Assembly: GCA_965240325.2 (NCBI GenBank)
Contig: OZ251222.1
Span: 930,001-994,000 of the forward strand
From: Rebecca billardiae RCC1528
Taxonomy: Eukaryota; Haptophyta
Direction: 5' to 3'
DNA: 64,000 nucleotides
Below the pieces are notes generated by a model. The model had not been told where the DNA came from. It ran no database searches and saw nothing but the letters and a program-made list of their open reading frames with translations. Positions 54,958 to 64,000 of the stretch are shown piece after piece. Position numbers and translations under genes: made by a program. Numbering within the stretch: position 1 is the first letter of the stretch; every line of letters begins with the position of its first letter.

Positions 54958-56640
54958 TGGCGCCAAAGGTATCCGGCGACGGGCGCGGCCGTGGACGCGG
55001 CGCTCCGCCGCGGCGCGGCAAGTCCGCCCCGCGCGCACGAGCTTCCGAGGCGCCATGACCCCTATGAAGTGTGCCCGCCCGGTTACAACGACGAGAACGG
55101 CTTTCTCAACGGTGGCAACACCTACGATGTCTCGCGCGAGGACCTGACCGTTGCGGAAGGCAGACGACGACCCTGTCGTTGAAGGTCACGACGTCGATCG
55201 GGCCATAGAGGAGGAGGAAGAGGATGTGAATGAAGCCATGCCAATGAGCAGCTCTACCGGCCTTGGTCGACCGCAGCAACCGCAGCCGCCGCAGCCGCAG
55301 CACACCAGCGATAGTGGGAGCAGCTGTTGGGCAAGTCGGAGGGCGGCGTGGACGGGGCTGTCTTCGCGTCCGTCGAGGTTGACCTTAGCAACCCTTCGCG
55401 GCTACGCGAGGCGCGTGTGATCGGTTTGTCCATGTCAGTGATGGACGCGATGGGCAAAGTGCTCCGCGAGCAGGAGTGGCTGTGCTCCTTTCACTTGCCG
55501 GAGATCATCCCTCCGGCTGGCACGCCCATGCGGCTGAGCTCAGCGGCAAACTGCCGTCGGACGACACGCTGCCCGAGGTACTGGATGCCATCGAGCGTGC
55601 CTGGAGCCACACCTCTCCGAAGCCGGCGCTCCTCCTCACTGCGTCAGCAACACACTCCCCGCGCTCGAGACCGCGTGCGCGTGCCCACGCGTGCCATGGT
55701 CTGCCTGCATCGTCTGCGACACTGACCCCAAGAAGATGTGGGGCGTCGCAGGCACCGCCATCAGGGCGTATGCCAAGAACAACAGTGGTCGACAGCGCCC
55801 GAGCAAGGATCTCGTCTTCATTCACTCGTGCGTCGACGTCCTCGGCACGAGGCGGGCGGAGTGTTGTGACGATCGATTCCGGCGGGCTGGGCAAGCAGCG
55901 CAGTCGCGCTTCACCCGCGGCCAATCCGCGCTCGAGATCCTGGGAGGTCCCGCGCCGAGCCGCCTGGCAAGCGCGAGAGACGCGTGGCTGATCGTGTTGG
56001 ACGAGGATGTGTGGCTGCAATCAGCGAGTTGGCGCATGCCTAAGCTCACGGACATGCCAGCGCCAGCCGAAGCGCCGCCCGAGCTTGAGCCTGCACAGCC
56101 GATGCAGGCAGGCGGCTGCGGCCACAGAGCTGTGGCCGTGGCCGCGGCTGCGGCCGCGGCGCAGCAGCAGGGCGCGTGACGCCCGCCGCGGGCGCCCCCC
56201 GGGCGGGCGCCGCGTGTGGGTGCGAGCCGCCTATGTAGCAGTGGAGGATGCGCAGCAGGGCGCGCCGAGCGCGCCGCGCCTGAGCGCTCCTCGCGGGAAG
56301 GAGCCTGACATCGATGCTCGCGGATCGCGCAGCACAGCCCGCGCAGTGTTACCTGGCGGTGGCTGAGACGCTCCTCGACGGCAAGGGCGACCCGCTCCTC
56401 TCAAAGTCTCAAAGAGCGACTGCATGCAGTGCGACACAGACGCCAAGAAGATGAGCACCCCATGCGGCAGCGTCTTGCGCAAGCGCATTCGGATGCCGGA
56501 CTACCACCCCGAGGATCCGGGCGGCAAGGTGAGGCAGACGATCTGCGCGTGCGCCGGATGCACACCCCTGTGCGCCATGTACGTGCCACACGAACACGTC
56601 CATCTCAGGTGCGCCGTGAGCAGCGCTGCCGGCGCCGGTG
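54958..56640 (+). pseudogene. Cysteine-rich protein gene with frameshifts and a duplicated CxxCDTDxKKM motif
   Basis: Protein-like pieces lie in order in changing frames: MAPKVSGDGRGRGRG (54958), DPYEVCPPGYNDENGFLNGG (about 55060), then VEGHDVDRAIEEEEEDVNEA (about 55180). Next come FASVEVDLSNPSRLREARVI (about 55365), LPEVLDAIERAWSHTSPKPA (about 55571) and CIVCDTDPKKMWGVAGTAIR (about 55706). A related second motif follows (CMQCDTDAKKMSTPCGSVLR, about 56421, then IRMPDYHPEDPG and ICACAGCTPLC). Immediately before it an 8-bp tandem duplication (tctcaaag tctcaaag, 56398-56413) breaks the frame from LAVAETLLDGKGDPLLSK. The CxxC spacing suggests metal binding. The family is not recognised; it lies just outside the 3.5-kb element. 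Confidence 0.5.
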
Positions 56641-57031
56641 GATGGAGCTTGATGTTCAGTGCGGACGCACTACCGCGAGGGAGGCGGCGGGGCCGCGTAA
56701 GCCAGGCTGAGTCAGAACAGCGGCCGCTATCGGCGGTTGCACAGTCGCCTCAGCGGCGCGGCGCTACCAACTGTCGTTCCCGTGCCCGCATACAAAAAAT
56801 CGTTACATGTCCTAGGCCCGCCGAAAAAAAAGAAACGGCATCGCCGGGCGCGAAAAGCGCGCGAAGATGGCGGCCACCCTCGTCGATTCGCGGGCGCCTG
56901 GATCGGACTCGGATCCGGAGGACGGATCCGAGCCTGCAATGAGCGGAGGGGGAGATCCAGGCTGCCGAAGCAGGCAAGCAGCCAACGAAACTCATGGCGG
57001 CGGCCTCGTGCTAACCTCGTCGAAGGCGGAG

Positions 57032-58709
57032 ATGCAGCGCGTGACCGTGGCGCTGCTGGTCGCCCTCGAGGTGTTGGCCCTCTCAACGGTGCGCCAGCAT
57101 GCGCGACTTTGGCGCCACCAGCCATGGTTGCGCCTGACCTGGATCTCCCCCTTCTCATTGCGCCACCGCCGCGCCCACAGGCACTCGCATGGTACTTTCA
57201 CCGACCGATCCGCGTTGTCGACATCTCCGCAGATGCTCCTCCGTCCGACGCAAGCCAAAGCGATGGCGGATCGCCGCCGCGCAGTGCGAGTGCCGTCGAG
57301 CCCCCTTCTGGAACCGACGCTCCCCTCACGACGGCGTCTCCAGCACTGCGCGCACAGAACCGCTCGGAGGCTGCGCCTGCGCCTGTCGTGCCCAGGCGCG
57401 CGATGAACCCGATGGCGCCCTGGCTGCAGGGGCCGCCGGTCCCCGGGGCCATACTGGTCGATCGCCATCTGCACAAAAATGGCGGCAGCACCATGCGCGA
57501 GATCCTGCTGGCGAACGAGCGCGCCGGCGTGTGCCAGTACTGGGGATACTGGCAGACCCATCCGGGCTGGAACCGGGTGTACACCGAGCTGAGCAAGGAG
57601 CTCGTCAACCGCTCCGCGGCAGGCGAGCCAGCCAAGCTGCCGTGGCTGTGCATGGAGGCACGCGCCCGACGCGCTCGACGCGCGCGCGCGCGCCCGCCTG
57701 TCCATCGCGCCCTCGCCCATCACCGCCCGCGCGCGCCCGCCCTGCTCGCCCGCGCGCGCCGTGGCGGGCGCAGGCGCACGCCTCTGGCACGACCGACTAC
57801 TTCATGCATTCCATGCTCGGCGATCTGCTCAGGCTGCGCGCCGGGTTCGCAGCGAAGAGCGTGCCTGTGCGCGTGTTCCTCGTGGCCAGGGTGCGAGAGC
57901 CCCTGTCTTACTACCTCTCGTTCTACAAGTGGAAAATCGCCGGGTTGCAGCGGCAGCACCCAGGCAACGCGAACACCGGCCGGCGAGCGCCGTACGGCCG
58001 AAACTTCACGCAGTGGGCGCCGCACAACCTGCAGGCGAGCGGGCTGCTGTTCGGCGACATTGACGCCTTCGCCGGGCCGATCTTCGACCCGCGGCGGCGG
58101 AGGGCCCAGCAGTTCGGCTCCAAGCAGATGGAGCGGCTGACGGAGCACCTGCGCGCGTTCGACGTCGTGGCGCCCATCGAGTACTTTGACGAGCACCTCC
58201 TGCTGATCAGCGACAGCCTTGGGCTGCCCAAGCTCGCGTACAAGGTCACGTCGCCCATGCAGATTGGCATCCCGCGCGACCAGAAGCTCAGCGACGCAGA
58301 CGTGTGCCCCGACGTGGCGTTGTGCAGGCAGCACATTGCGCGCATCGCGCCATGGGACCACAAGCTTTACGAGCAAGTGCGCTCGGCCTTTCGAATGCGC
58401 ATCCGCGGCATGCCGCGAGCCTTTCACGTGCGGCTGGCGCTCTTCCGCTCGGCAAACCGCCAGCACGCGTCAGCACCAGGCAAAGTGAACAAGCCGGGAA
58501 AGAACGACTGCTGCGCGCGCGTGACGAAGTGCCTCGAGAAGAAGGAGTGGAAGTGGCTCGAGCAACCACCTGCGTGCGTGCCTGGCTGGAGCAAGCTGAA
58601 GGAGCTGGTCATCAGCGACCGTGGCGGCACCTGCTGCACGACGCCGCCAGCGCGGCACAGCGCTCGTGCCCGTGGCCGGCGTTTCCGCCGCCGTTTGTCA
58701 TTCACGTGA
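57032..58709 (+). CDS. Golgi-type carbohydrate sulfotransferase, three exons
   Basis: Transfers sulfate from PAPS to glycans (family role). Exons: 57032-57070, 57181-57657 and 57774-58709; 483 residues. Intron 1 is 110 nt (GTGTTG to CCACAG); intron 2 is 116 nt and has a GC donor (GAG|GCACGC) and CGCAG acceptor, both phase 0. Joining exons 1 and 2 creates a signal anchor (MQRVTVALLVALEALAWYF) of a type II membrane protein. The 5'-phosphosulfate loop is DRHLHKNGGSTMREILL (about residue 107). The 3'-phosphate motif is VFLVARVREPLSYYLSFYKW (about 205). A Cys-rich, basic tail follows (NDCCARVTKCLEKKEWKWLE). An upstream in-frame Met at 56867 could add 55 residues. Family good, exon 1 less certain. 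Confidence 0.8.
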
Positions 58710-59273
58710 ATGATGATGATCACGAATCGGCATACCGGACTGTCGACTCCCTTAGCCCGGCTTAGGAATTCTTAGACGAACTGCTTTCACGTCGTCAGAC
58801 ATCAATCAATTCATTATTCAGCAGACATTATTATTGGCAATAACTGAATGCATAATCCCGCGGTCTAGTCGGGACTCGGGTCTGTGAGCAGTGAGTGTGA
58901 CTGTGAGGTCTGTCAAATCACATGAATCATGTTTCATGATACAAGTTCCGAAAGTCGTAGGTCTAACAGTATTCGTCTGAGTTGAGCGCGGCAAGCGCGG
59001 CCGCGGCCGGGCGCGGGCGGGTCTGGCCGAAGTGGCAGCAGACCGCCAGCAGCCGATCTGATGGTTCGGCCAACTGCTGATCCCTCAGAGGATGAGCTTC
59101 AGGCACTCCCTCACGTCAGACGCCGCCCTGCCAACCCTGTCAGAGACCCGTACGGTACCCTGCACCTTTAGCAGGCGTAGTCCCCAGCGTCGCCAGCGGT
59201 CTGCAGGGGGCACGCTGTGTCCCCGGGCAGACGTGGCCGCGTGCACCGGTCACGCACGTCCACGTCGTGCGCC
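58710..59273. other. No supported gene
   Basis: AT-richer at 58740-58980, GC-rich after. Downstream ends of two convergent genes. Confidence 0.4.
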
Positions 59274-59666
59274 TTACAGGCCGTGGATCGGGTGCCTGCC
59301 CGGCGACGGGACGATGGCCTTGCGCCCCTTCTTCCTGCGGTTGCGCAGCACCCGCTGGCCGCTCTTGGTCAGCTTGCGAGCGCGGAAGCCAGAGACGCCC
59401 GCTCGCGCCTTGTTCGATGGGCCCGTGCGGCCCGGGATGGCCATCAGCACACGCGGCAGCTCGAACTGCTCCAGCTCATCAAGCGCGCCATCCACGAGCG
59501 CACCGAGCTGCTCGATCGCCGCCTCAATCGGAGAGGGTGCCGACGGGGCGAGAGCGGCAGCCGACATGGACGTGGTTGAGACGCGCGTCCTGCGCGACGG
59601 CGCGAGCCCGGCGGGCGCGTACGCGGACGCAGCCGCGACGCAGCAGGCGAGGAGCACCGTGCGCAT
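59274..59666 (-). CDS. RPL34: Plastid-targeted ribosomal protein bL34
   Basis: 130 residues. The last about 45 match bL34, a component of the large ribosomal subunit: NKARAGVSGFRARKLTKSG, then QRVLRNRRKKGRKAI. The N-terminus is a signal peptide (MRTVLLACCVAAASAYAP) followed by a Ser/Thr/Arg-rich transit-like stretch (GLAPSRRTRVSTTSMSA), as in bipartite presequences of red-lineage secondary plastids; ASAYAP replaces the usual ASAFAP. A 60-residue acidic/helical spacer lies before the L34 domain. Its start is 99 bp from that of the divergent F-box gene. Confidence 0.93.
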   Translation of the reverse strand: MRTVLLACCVAAASAYAPAGLAPSRRTRVSTTSMSAAALAPSAPSPIEAAIEQLGALVDGALDELEQFELPRVLMAIPGRTGPSNKARAGVSGFRARKLTKSGQRVLRNRRKKGRKAIVPSPGRHPIHGL

Positions 59667-59765
59667 CGCTGGGCAGGGCCTCGGTGGACTGATGAACCCG
59701 CGAGAGAGCGCAAGGCGTCAGCCGCGTGCCTTCGACTGCGCCGGGGGCGTCCGGGCGCTTTCAGC

Positions 59766-60950
59766 GTGCATCGACATCCGGACAGGCCGATGGCCGTCAC
59801 AGCCGGCATGGCCATACCGGCGGCGTTTTTTGTCGCGGTTGGCCTCGTCCTGATCTTCACACGCAGGCGCAGTCGAGCTGGTACCCCCGCCGTCCATCAC
59901 GTACGCCTTTCCGACCTTGGCGACGACGTTTTACGCTCTGTGATTCGACACGTGTCACCCCGTGACCGATTCGCTCTCGAGCGCACCAGCCGACTGTTCG
60001 CGCGGCTGGCTTGGGCGTATGGTGAAGAGCGCGGCCGGCTTCCCGAGCAGCTTCATGGGCTGACGGCCCGAGAGCTTGTGACGTGTACCCGCGTACTCGT
60101 TGTGTATGCAGACGTTCGCGGCTCGCGCGGCGCAGCGGATGTGAGATGCAAGCTGCGAGCGGCGAGCTCGCGCCTGGCCGTGCGCTTGCACAACCTCCTC
60201 GATCGAAATGTCCCCGGGCCCGAGCTCGACGCATTCGACGTGGTCCTGGTCTTTCACAACGCTCTGGACTCTTGGCCGCGCGACGCTCTCGGCGACCGAC
60301 TGGCAGACTACGTCGACTCTGGTGGGGGCGTGGTTGTCGCTCTCTTTGCCCTTGTTGACAACACCGCGCCGTTTGACCAAGCTTGGCAGTACCAGCTCAC
60401 CGAGAGCGGCGGTAACCTCGCCCTCGGCGGGCGCTGGTCGCGGGAATCCTACTCGCCGATCCAAGCGGGCAGGCAGGATGAGCGCTGCACACCATGGGGG
60501 CAACTCAGCCTGGGGCAGTGCACGCGCCACGACCACGCTATCATGCGTGGTGTGAGGACATTGCGGGCAGGCTCGTGCTCCTACTTCTGCACCGGACCGC
60601 TGCGCTCCAACCCACCAGCTGCAGTCGTCGCGCACTGGCGTGCACCCCAGCCGTATCTCGACGGCGACGTGGACCTCGCATCGGACGACGACGTCGTCCT
60701 CGTCGCCCTGGGAGCGCCACCGACTCCGCCACAACCACCTGCTGCTGATGGCGAGTGGAGCGGGGCGCCAAGCGGTGTGGCTGCTAGGCCCCGCGTTCCT
60801 GTTCTGAGCCGCGGGACGGTGGTCGGGCTGAACTTGTTCCCGCCGTCATCGGACGCGGATCCCAGTCTGTGGGATGCATCGACGGATGGTGGTCGCCTCA
60901 TGGCAAACGCACTCCTGCATGCCGCCAGGGAACGGGCATTGACATTCTGA
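59766..60950 (+). CDS. Membrane-anchored F-box-like protein with an amidotransferase-like domain
   Basis: 394 residues (second Met at 59790 equally possible). Order: one membrane segment (MAIPAAFFVAVGLVLIFTRR, about 15-33), an F-box-like motif (LSDLGDDVLRSVIRHVSPRD, RFALERTSRLFARLA), then an alpha/beta domain. The latter contains VLVVYADVRG, FDVVLVFHNALDSWPRDALG and LADYVDSGGGVVVALFALVD, reminiscent of ThuA/glutamine-amidotransferase-like folds that often lack catalytic residues. F-box proteins recruit substrates to SCF ubiquitin ligases, so the role here is an inference. No nucleophilic Cys elbow is seen after VVVALFA. Confidence 0.65.
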   Translation: MHRHPDRPMAVTAGMAIPAAFFVAVGLVLIFTRRRSRAGTPAVHHVRLSDLGDDVLRSVIRHVSPRDRFALERTSRLFARLAWAYGEERGRLPEQLHGLTARELVTCTRVLVVYADVRGSRGAADVRCKLRAASSRLAVRLHNLLDRNVPGPELDAFDVVLVFHNALDSWPRDALGDRLADYVDSGGGVVVALFALVDNTAPFDQAWQYQLTESGGNLALGGRWSRESYSPIQAGRQDERCTPWGQLSLGQCTRHDHAIMRGVRTLRAGSCSYFCTGPLRSNPPAAVVAHWRAPQPYLDGDVDLASDDDVVLVALGAPPTPPQPPAADGEWSGAPSGVAARPRVPVLSRGTVVGLNLFPPSSDADPSLWDASTDGGRLMANALLHAARERALTF

Positions 60951-61434
60951 TTCAGTCACACGCATATGTACGCAGTAGTGTGCATGATAATAATATGGCA
61001 ATAATAATCTCAGAATAATGCGATCCATCACCAGACACCATGGCGGCCGGCCTCGGCAGTGCCAGTGTAAGTGTTGCCAGTGTTGATCGGGCTGTTCACC
61101 CGGACTCGGCGGACCGTGAGCCGATTCGGTCCGCCGTAGCTGTGAGGCTTATCTAGCAGCAGAAGCTAGCTACTATTTCATTTCTTTCTCATTCAGCTGA
61201 ATATATATATATATATATATATATAATGTATTTAATTTATTTCAGAAATAATATATATTATTATTATAACCGCCACCGCGGAGTCCCAGGTACTTAGTAG
61301 TATATATTCTCAATTGACCGTAAGCAGATATGACTCTGGCGGACCATATCATTACAACTGCGCTTCTGACTGCCGTGACACGCGGCCCCACTGCGAGCTG
61401 CTAAGTACTCCGATGAGGCTGCCGCCGCTGGTAA
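60951..61434. other. Intergenic, AT-rich with a (TA) run
   Basis: A TA microsatellite at about 61201-61227 and an AT-rich stretch to 61310. It separates the 3' ends of two convergent genes. Confidence 0.6.
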
Positions 61435-62418
61435 CTACATCGTTGCCGTTGCGGGCAACGTGGGTGTTGGCCGGAAGGGTGGTACGGGCTGTGAGTAGCG
61501 CTCACGCACGTCATAGAAAGTCGGAAAGCCTGCGATCCCGGGTGAGTGCGCTCCAGAATTACTGGTACCAGCGCGAGTTGGCTGCGAGAATGAGGACGTC
61601 TCTCGCCTTACTGGCTTGCGCTTGAAGCTTGGACCTGTGTATGGCCGCCGTTGGCTTACGATGTGTGCCCCAGGCTGCTCGGCACCTGGTGGTCCGATGG
61701 CGACAGCAGAGAGCTCCGGGACCTGGCGCCTGGCCGAGAAGGTTCGCCCACCAGGCTCTGTGGCTCGCCCAGTGGATCGGCCGAAATCGGCCGTCACCGT
61801 CCTCGGCGCCACTGCTTTGTGATTAGGCGTGTAGCTCGCTGGCCCAACCGACGTTGTTGCTGCGCCGACGCCGCTCGAGAAGCCTGAGCCGTCCAGTGCC
61901 ACCGATCCAGGGGTGCTGGTGCTGATGGTCGGATGCCCACGATGGCGCACCCACCGCAGCTGTCCCATCTGGCTCGGCTGCGCGTTGATGTCCACGTACA
62001 TGACGTGACGGGCAAGCCCCACGGTGCGCATGTATCGGTTGGCGCGCGGCCCCATCGAATACGAGCGCCCAGATCTGCCCCAGTCATCCGACGGGGCGTA
62101 CTGTTGAGGGCCGGGGATGTCCATGTCATACTTGGATACCTGCATACGCGGCAGCGCAGACACAAACATGCTGTGCGTGGCTGCCCGTTGCATGCTGTTC
62201 CTCACGAGCTCCCCATCGTAGGCACCCGGGCCTGGCGTCTTGCGCGCCTCCGATTCGGGCACGGCGAACGACCCCGCTGGTGGTGCGCGCGATCTGAAGG
62301 GGACCGTTGTGATCGATGTCATCGGTAACACCAACCCTGGCACGAATTCCACGTGGTGTGTTCGCAGCAGGCGCGCACCTAGCGCGCACGCCGCGCTTCC
62401 ACCGACTCCAGTCGCCAA
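61435..62418 (-). CDS. SHIPPO (STPGR) repeat protein, probable axonemal microtubule protein
   Basis: 327 residues. It carries sperm-tail PG-rich repeats: ARKTPGPGAYDGELVRN, MDIPGPQQYAPSDDWGR, SVGPASYTPNHK, with intervening phenylalanine/serine-rich segments such as THSMFVSALPRM and ADFGRSTGR. Such proteins (ODF3/CIMAP, STPG) bind microtubules in flagella. The Met at 62322 (MTSITTVPFRSRAPPAG) may be the true start, as the first 32 residues look unrelated. Together with BBS4 this supports a flagellate cell. It is divergent from the gene at 62584. Confidence 0.8.
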   Translation of the reverse strand: MATGVGGSAACALGARLLRTHHVEFVPGLVLPMTSITTVPFRSRAPPAGSFAVPESEARKTPGPGAYDGELVRNSMQRAATHSMFVSALPRMQVSKYDMDIPGPQQYAPSDDWGRSGRSYSMGPRANRYMRTVGLARHVMYVDINAQPSQMGQLRWVRHRGHPTISTSTPGSVALDGSGFSSGVGAATTSVGPASYTPNHKAVAPRTVTADFGRSTGRATEPGGRTFSARRQVPELSAVAIGPPGAEQPGAHIVSQRRPYTGPSFKRKPVRRETSSFSQPTRAGTSNSGAHSPGIAGFPTFYDVRERYSQPVPPFRPTPTLPATATM

Positions 62419-62583
62419 GCGGTCGCCTCGCCGTCAAGCACTGCGCGACGATGAAACGTCGTCGCACAAACACCAGTCTCAAGTCACGACGATCGGTATT
62501 TTGCCCACACCAAATCGCCAAGCATTGCTGCCCGCCAAATTGAAAATGATTGCCCCCCGTAATTTCGTGCTCGATCATCAACG

Positions 62584-63003
62584 ATGACGTCGACGACGGC
62601 GCGTGTGGCGGTCGCCTTCGCGGCGCTCATGGTGTCTGCAGCTCAGGCCGCGGTCGCATCACATGTGCGCTTCTCGCGCATGCCGATGGCATCACTCTCC
62701 CAGCGCACACCCCTCTCGAGTGTCAACATGCTCGTCCCCACAGACGCGCCAGCCATGGTCGCGTCGAGCATGGTCCTGGCCGAGCAGCAGGACGTGTTTC
62801 GGCTGGCTCTAGCTGGCGGAGTTGGCATCATGATCTTCTCGATTGTGAACGCGATGGCAGTGGGTGCCGTCGCGCGTGGTAATTGGGGCGCCTTCGAGGA
62901 AGAGGCCGCGTCGTGGACCGAGGACAATCCGGAGATGAGCGAGATGAGGCGGCGCATGCTTTCAGACGAGGACTTTGAGGGCAACGAGGACGAGGCTCAG
63001 TGA
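62584..63003 (+). CDS. Small membrane protein with signal peptide, possibly plastid or secretory
   Basis: 139 residues. Signal peptide MTSTTARVAVAFAALMVSAA with a likely cut near AQA-AVA. Residues 20-65 are rich in Ser, Met, Pro and basic residues and could be a transit region. One membrane helix follows (LAGGVGIMIFSIVNAMAVGA, about 77-97), then an acidic C-terminus (EEEAASWTEDNPEMSEMRRR). The layout resembles small plastid membrane proteins of secondary algae, but no family is recognised. Confidence 0.6.
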   Translation: MTSTTARVAVAFAALMVSAAQAAVASHVRFSRMPMASLSQRTPLSSVNMLVPTDAPAMVASSMVLAEQQDVFRLALAGGVGIMIFSIVNAMAVGAVARGNWGAFEEEAASWTEDNPEMSEMRRRMLSDEDFEGNEDEAQ

Positions 63004-63501
63004 GTGCACGGGGAGATCACGCTTGAGCGCGAGGTGCCGACGCGGACATGCTGTTAACCGTACTGCGCACGACCGACGTGCATGGTTTTGGTGGCAGGGT
63101 CAGTCGCGCGGCGGGCTGGGACAACAATGGATTCGCGGAAACTCAAACTCTCAGCACCAAACAGAACTCTGAACTGCGGGCGGGCGCGTCGGACTTCAGC
63201 AGTCTCCGAAGACTATGTCAGACTGAAGATCTATGGCTTCAATCGGGAAGATCTATGGCTCGTATCATATCTGACAGCACTCCGTTGCCACTGGCAACAC
63301 TGTGCCACTGTCACTCACTGTGTCTAGGTACTGTCTGTGGCACTCACTTTATCATATGAGTCAGTATTGAGTCACTTCGCGCCTTCGCGGATGACGAACA
63401 GACGAATGACGATGCTGGCGGTCATGCTGCTGGATTCACTGCGCGGAATCTGCGGATCAATATTCAATAATAATGTTCGCGATCATCAAGATAGATGGAT
63501 G

Positions 63502-63545
<44 letters not shown>

Positions 63546-63748
63546 TCTTAGACTTAAACGCGCGGCGTCGTACTCGGTCTCGTAGTAACTGCCGGCCAGG
63601 CCCGAGCCGCGCTCACCGCGTCTGACTCGTCTGAGGCTCCACCCATACGGGCATAGCTGTCGCGAGCTCACCTCGCAGCCTCTGCTCGCCCGTCTCGGCT
63701 GATCCTGCCGAGGGCGAACGGCAGTGCCGTCGGACCTGCCAATCGGAG
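63004..63748. other. Intergenic with a GATA microsatellite
   Basis: No supported gene. A (GATA) microsatellite lies at 63491-63545. Confidence 0.5.
63491..63545. repeat. (GATA)n microsatellite, about 13 copies
   Basis: Nearly uninterrupted gata/tagat repeats. Confidence 0.97.
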
Positions 63749-64000
63749 TCACCACTTGATGGTCAGGCCGCTCTGCATCTTCTCGCGGGCGTGGTACTGC
63801 GTGTGCAGGTGCGCGCGGGCGGCAGCCGACATCGGGCCTCCGCTGAGAAGGGCGCCCTCGGCGTACAGCGCGGCTACGCGGTCGTCGACGGATGGCCAGC
63901 CCACGACTGCCTCGCCACTGCTCTCGTGGTGGAGCGCGCGCACGCGCGCCAGCCGCTCCTTGCCGCTCTCGCCGCCGTCCGCGGCCGGCCGTGCCTGCCC
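63749..64000 (-). CDS. C-terminal end of an unidentified gene running off the window
   Basis: The minus frame is open from the window edge to a stop at 63749-63751. It reads ESGKERLARVRALHHESSGE, VDDRVAALYAEGALLSGGPM and AARAHLHTQYHAREKMQSGL, ending TIKW. The composition and final aromatic residue look like a genuine protein end. The family cannot be told from 84 codons. Confidence 0.5.
   Translation of the reverse strand, partial: GQARPAADGGESGKERLARVRALHHESSGEAVVGWPSVDDRVAALYAEGALLSGGPMSAAARAHLHTQYHAREKMQSGLTIKW

Overview
This window reads as nuclear DNA of a eukaryotic alga, most likely a haptophyte (inferred, not proven). The sequence is strongly GC-rich. Genes have few, short introns (105 to 138 nt outside the repeat array) with GTGCGC-type donors and at least one GC-AG intron. 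A nucleus-encoded plastid ribosomal protein (bL34) starts with a signal peptide ending in an ASAYAP motif, the hallmark of red-lineage secondary plastids. BBS4 and a SHIPPO-repeat protein imply a flagellate cell. A long Ser-Pro-rich surface protein resembles those of marine algae. No bacterial operons, CRISPR arrays or rRNA genes are seen.

Layout. 1-0.6 kb: end of a coiled-coil gene (minus) leaving the window. 4.5-6.3 kb: a GT2 glycosyltransferase (minus) divergent from the splicing factor BCAS2/SPF27 (plus). 6.9-7.7 kb: an AT-rich island. 7.7-9.4 kb: a broken NACHT/WD40 (STAND) gene. 10.5-15.2 kb: an XK-related membrane protein fused to leucine-rich repeats. Its LRR part lies in six 429-431-bp tandem units, each one 84-nt exon plus one intron. 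15.4-16.6 kb: a 457-bp inverted repeat. 16.6-21 kb: degenerate coding fragments and microsatellites. 21-24 kb: an atypical SDR and a YIPF1/2 Golgi protein. 24-28.9 kb: repeats, including a 435-bp tandem duplication. 29-33.3 kb: NUP88 (minus, three exons) divergent from a SUI1/eIF1-like gene. 33.5-34.2 and 42.0-42.6 kb: two near-identical copies, in opposite orientation, of a 620-bp TA-flanked MITE. 34.3-36.5 kb: a long disordered protein. 38.4-39.9 kb: BBS4 (three exons). 43.2-47.8 kb: a seven-module PPC-like/hydroxyproline-rich type I surface protein. 51.4-54.9 kb: a nested inverted-repeat transposon. 55-56.7 kb: a frameshifted cysteine-rich gene. 57-58.7 kb: a Golgi-type sulfotransferase. 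59.3-63 kb: compact housekeeping-like genes (plastid bL34, F-box membrane protein, SHIPPO protein, small membrane protein), mostly in divergent pairs. The right edge holds the end of another minus-strand gene.

The intact genes serve general eukaryotic functions (splicing, nuclear pore, translation initiation, Golgi traffic and sulfation, cilium, plastid translation) and do not form one pathway. The most unusual structure is the XK-LRR exon array. Neighbouring introns differ at about 2 of 345 positions, while the exons differ only at their ends, and those codons encode the LRR beta-strand face. The second theme is dense, recent inverted-repeat mobile DNA between the genes.

Exon boundaries were assigned by eye from splice signals, reading phase and family conservation. 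Domain names come from recognised motifs; no database search was run.
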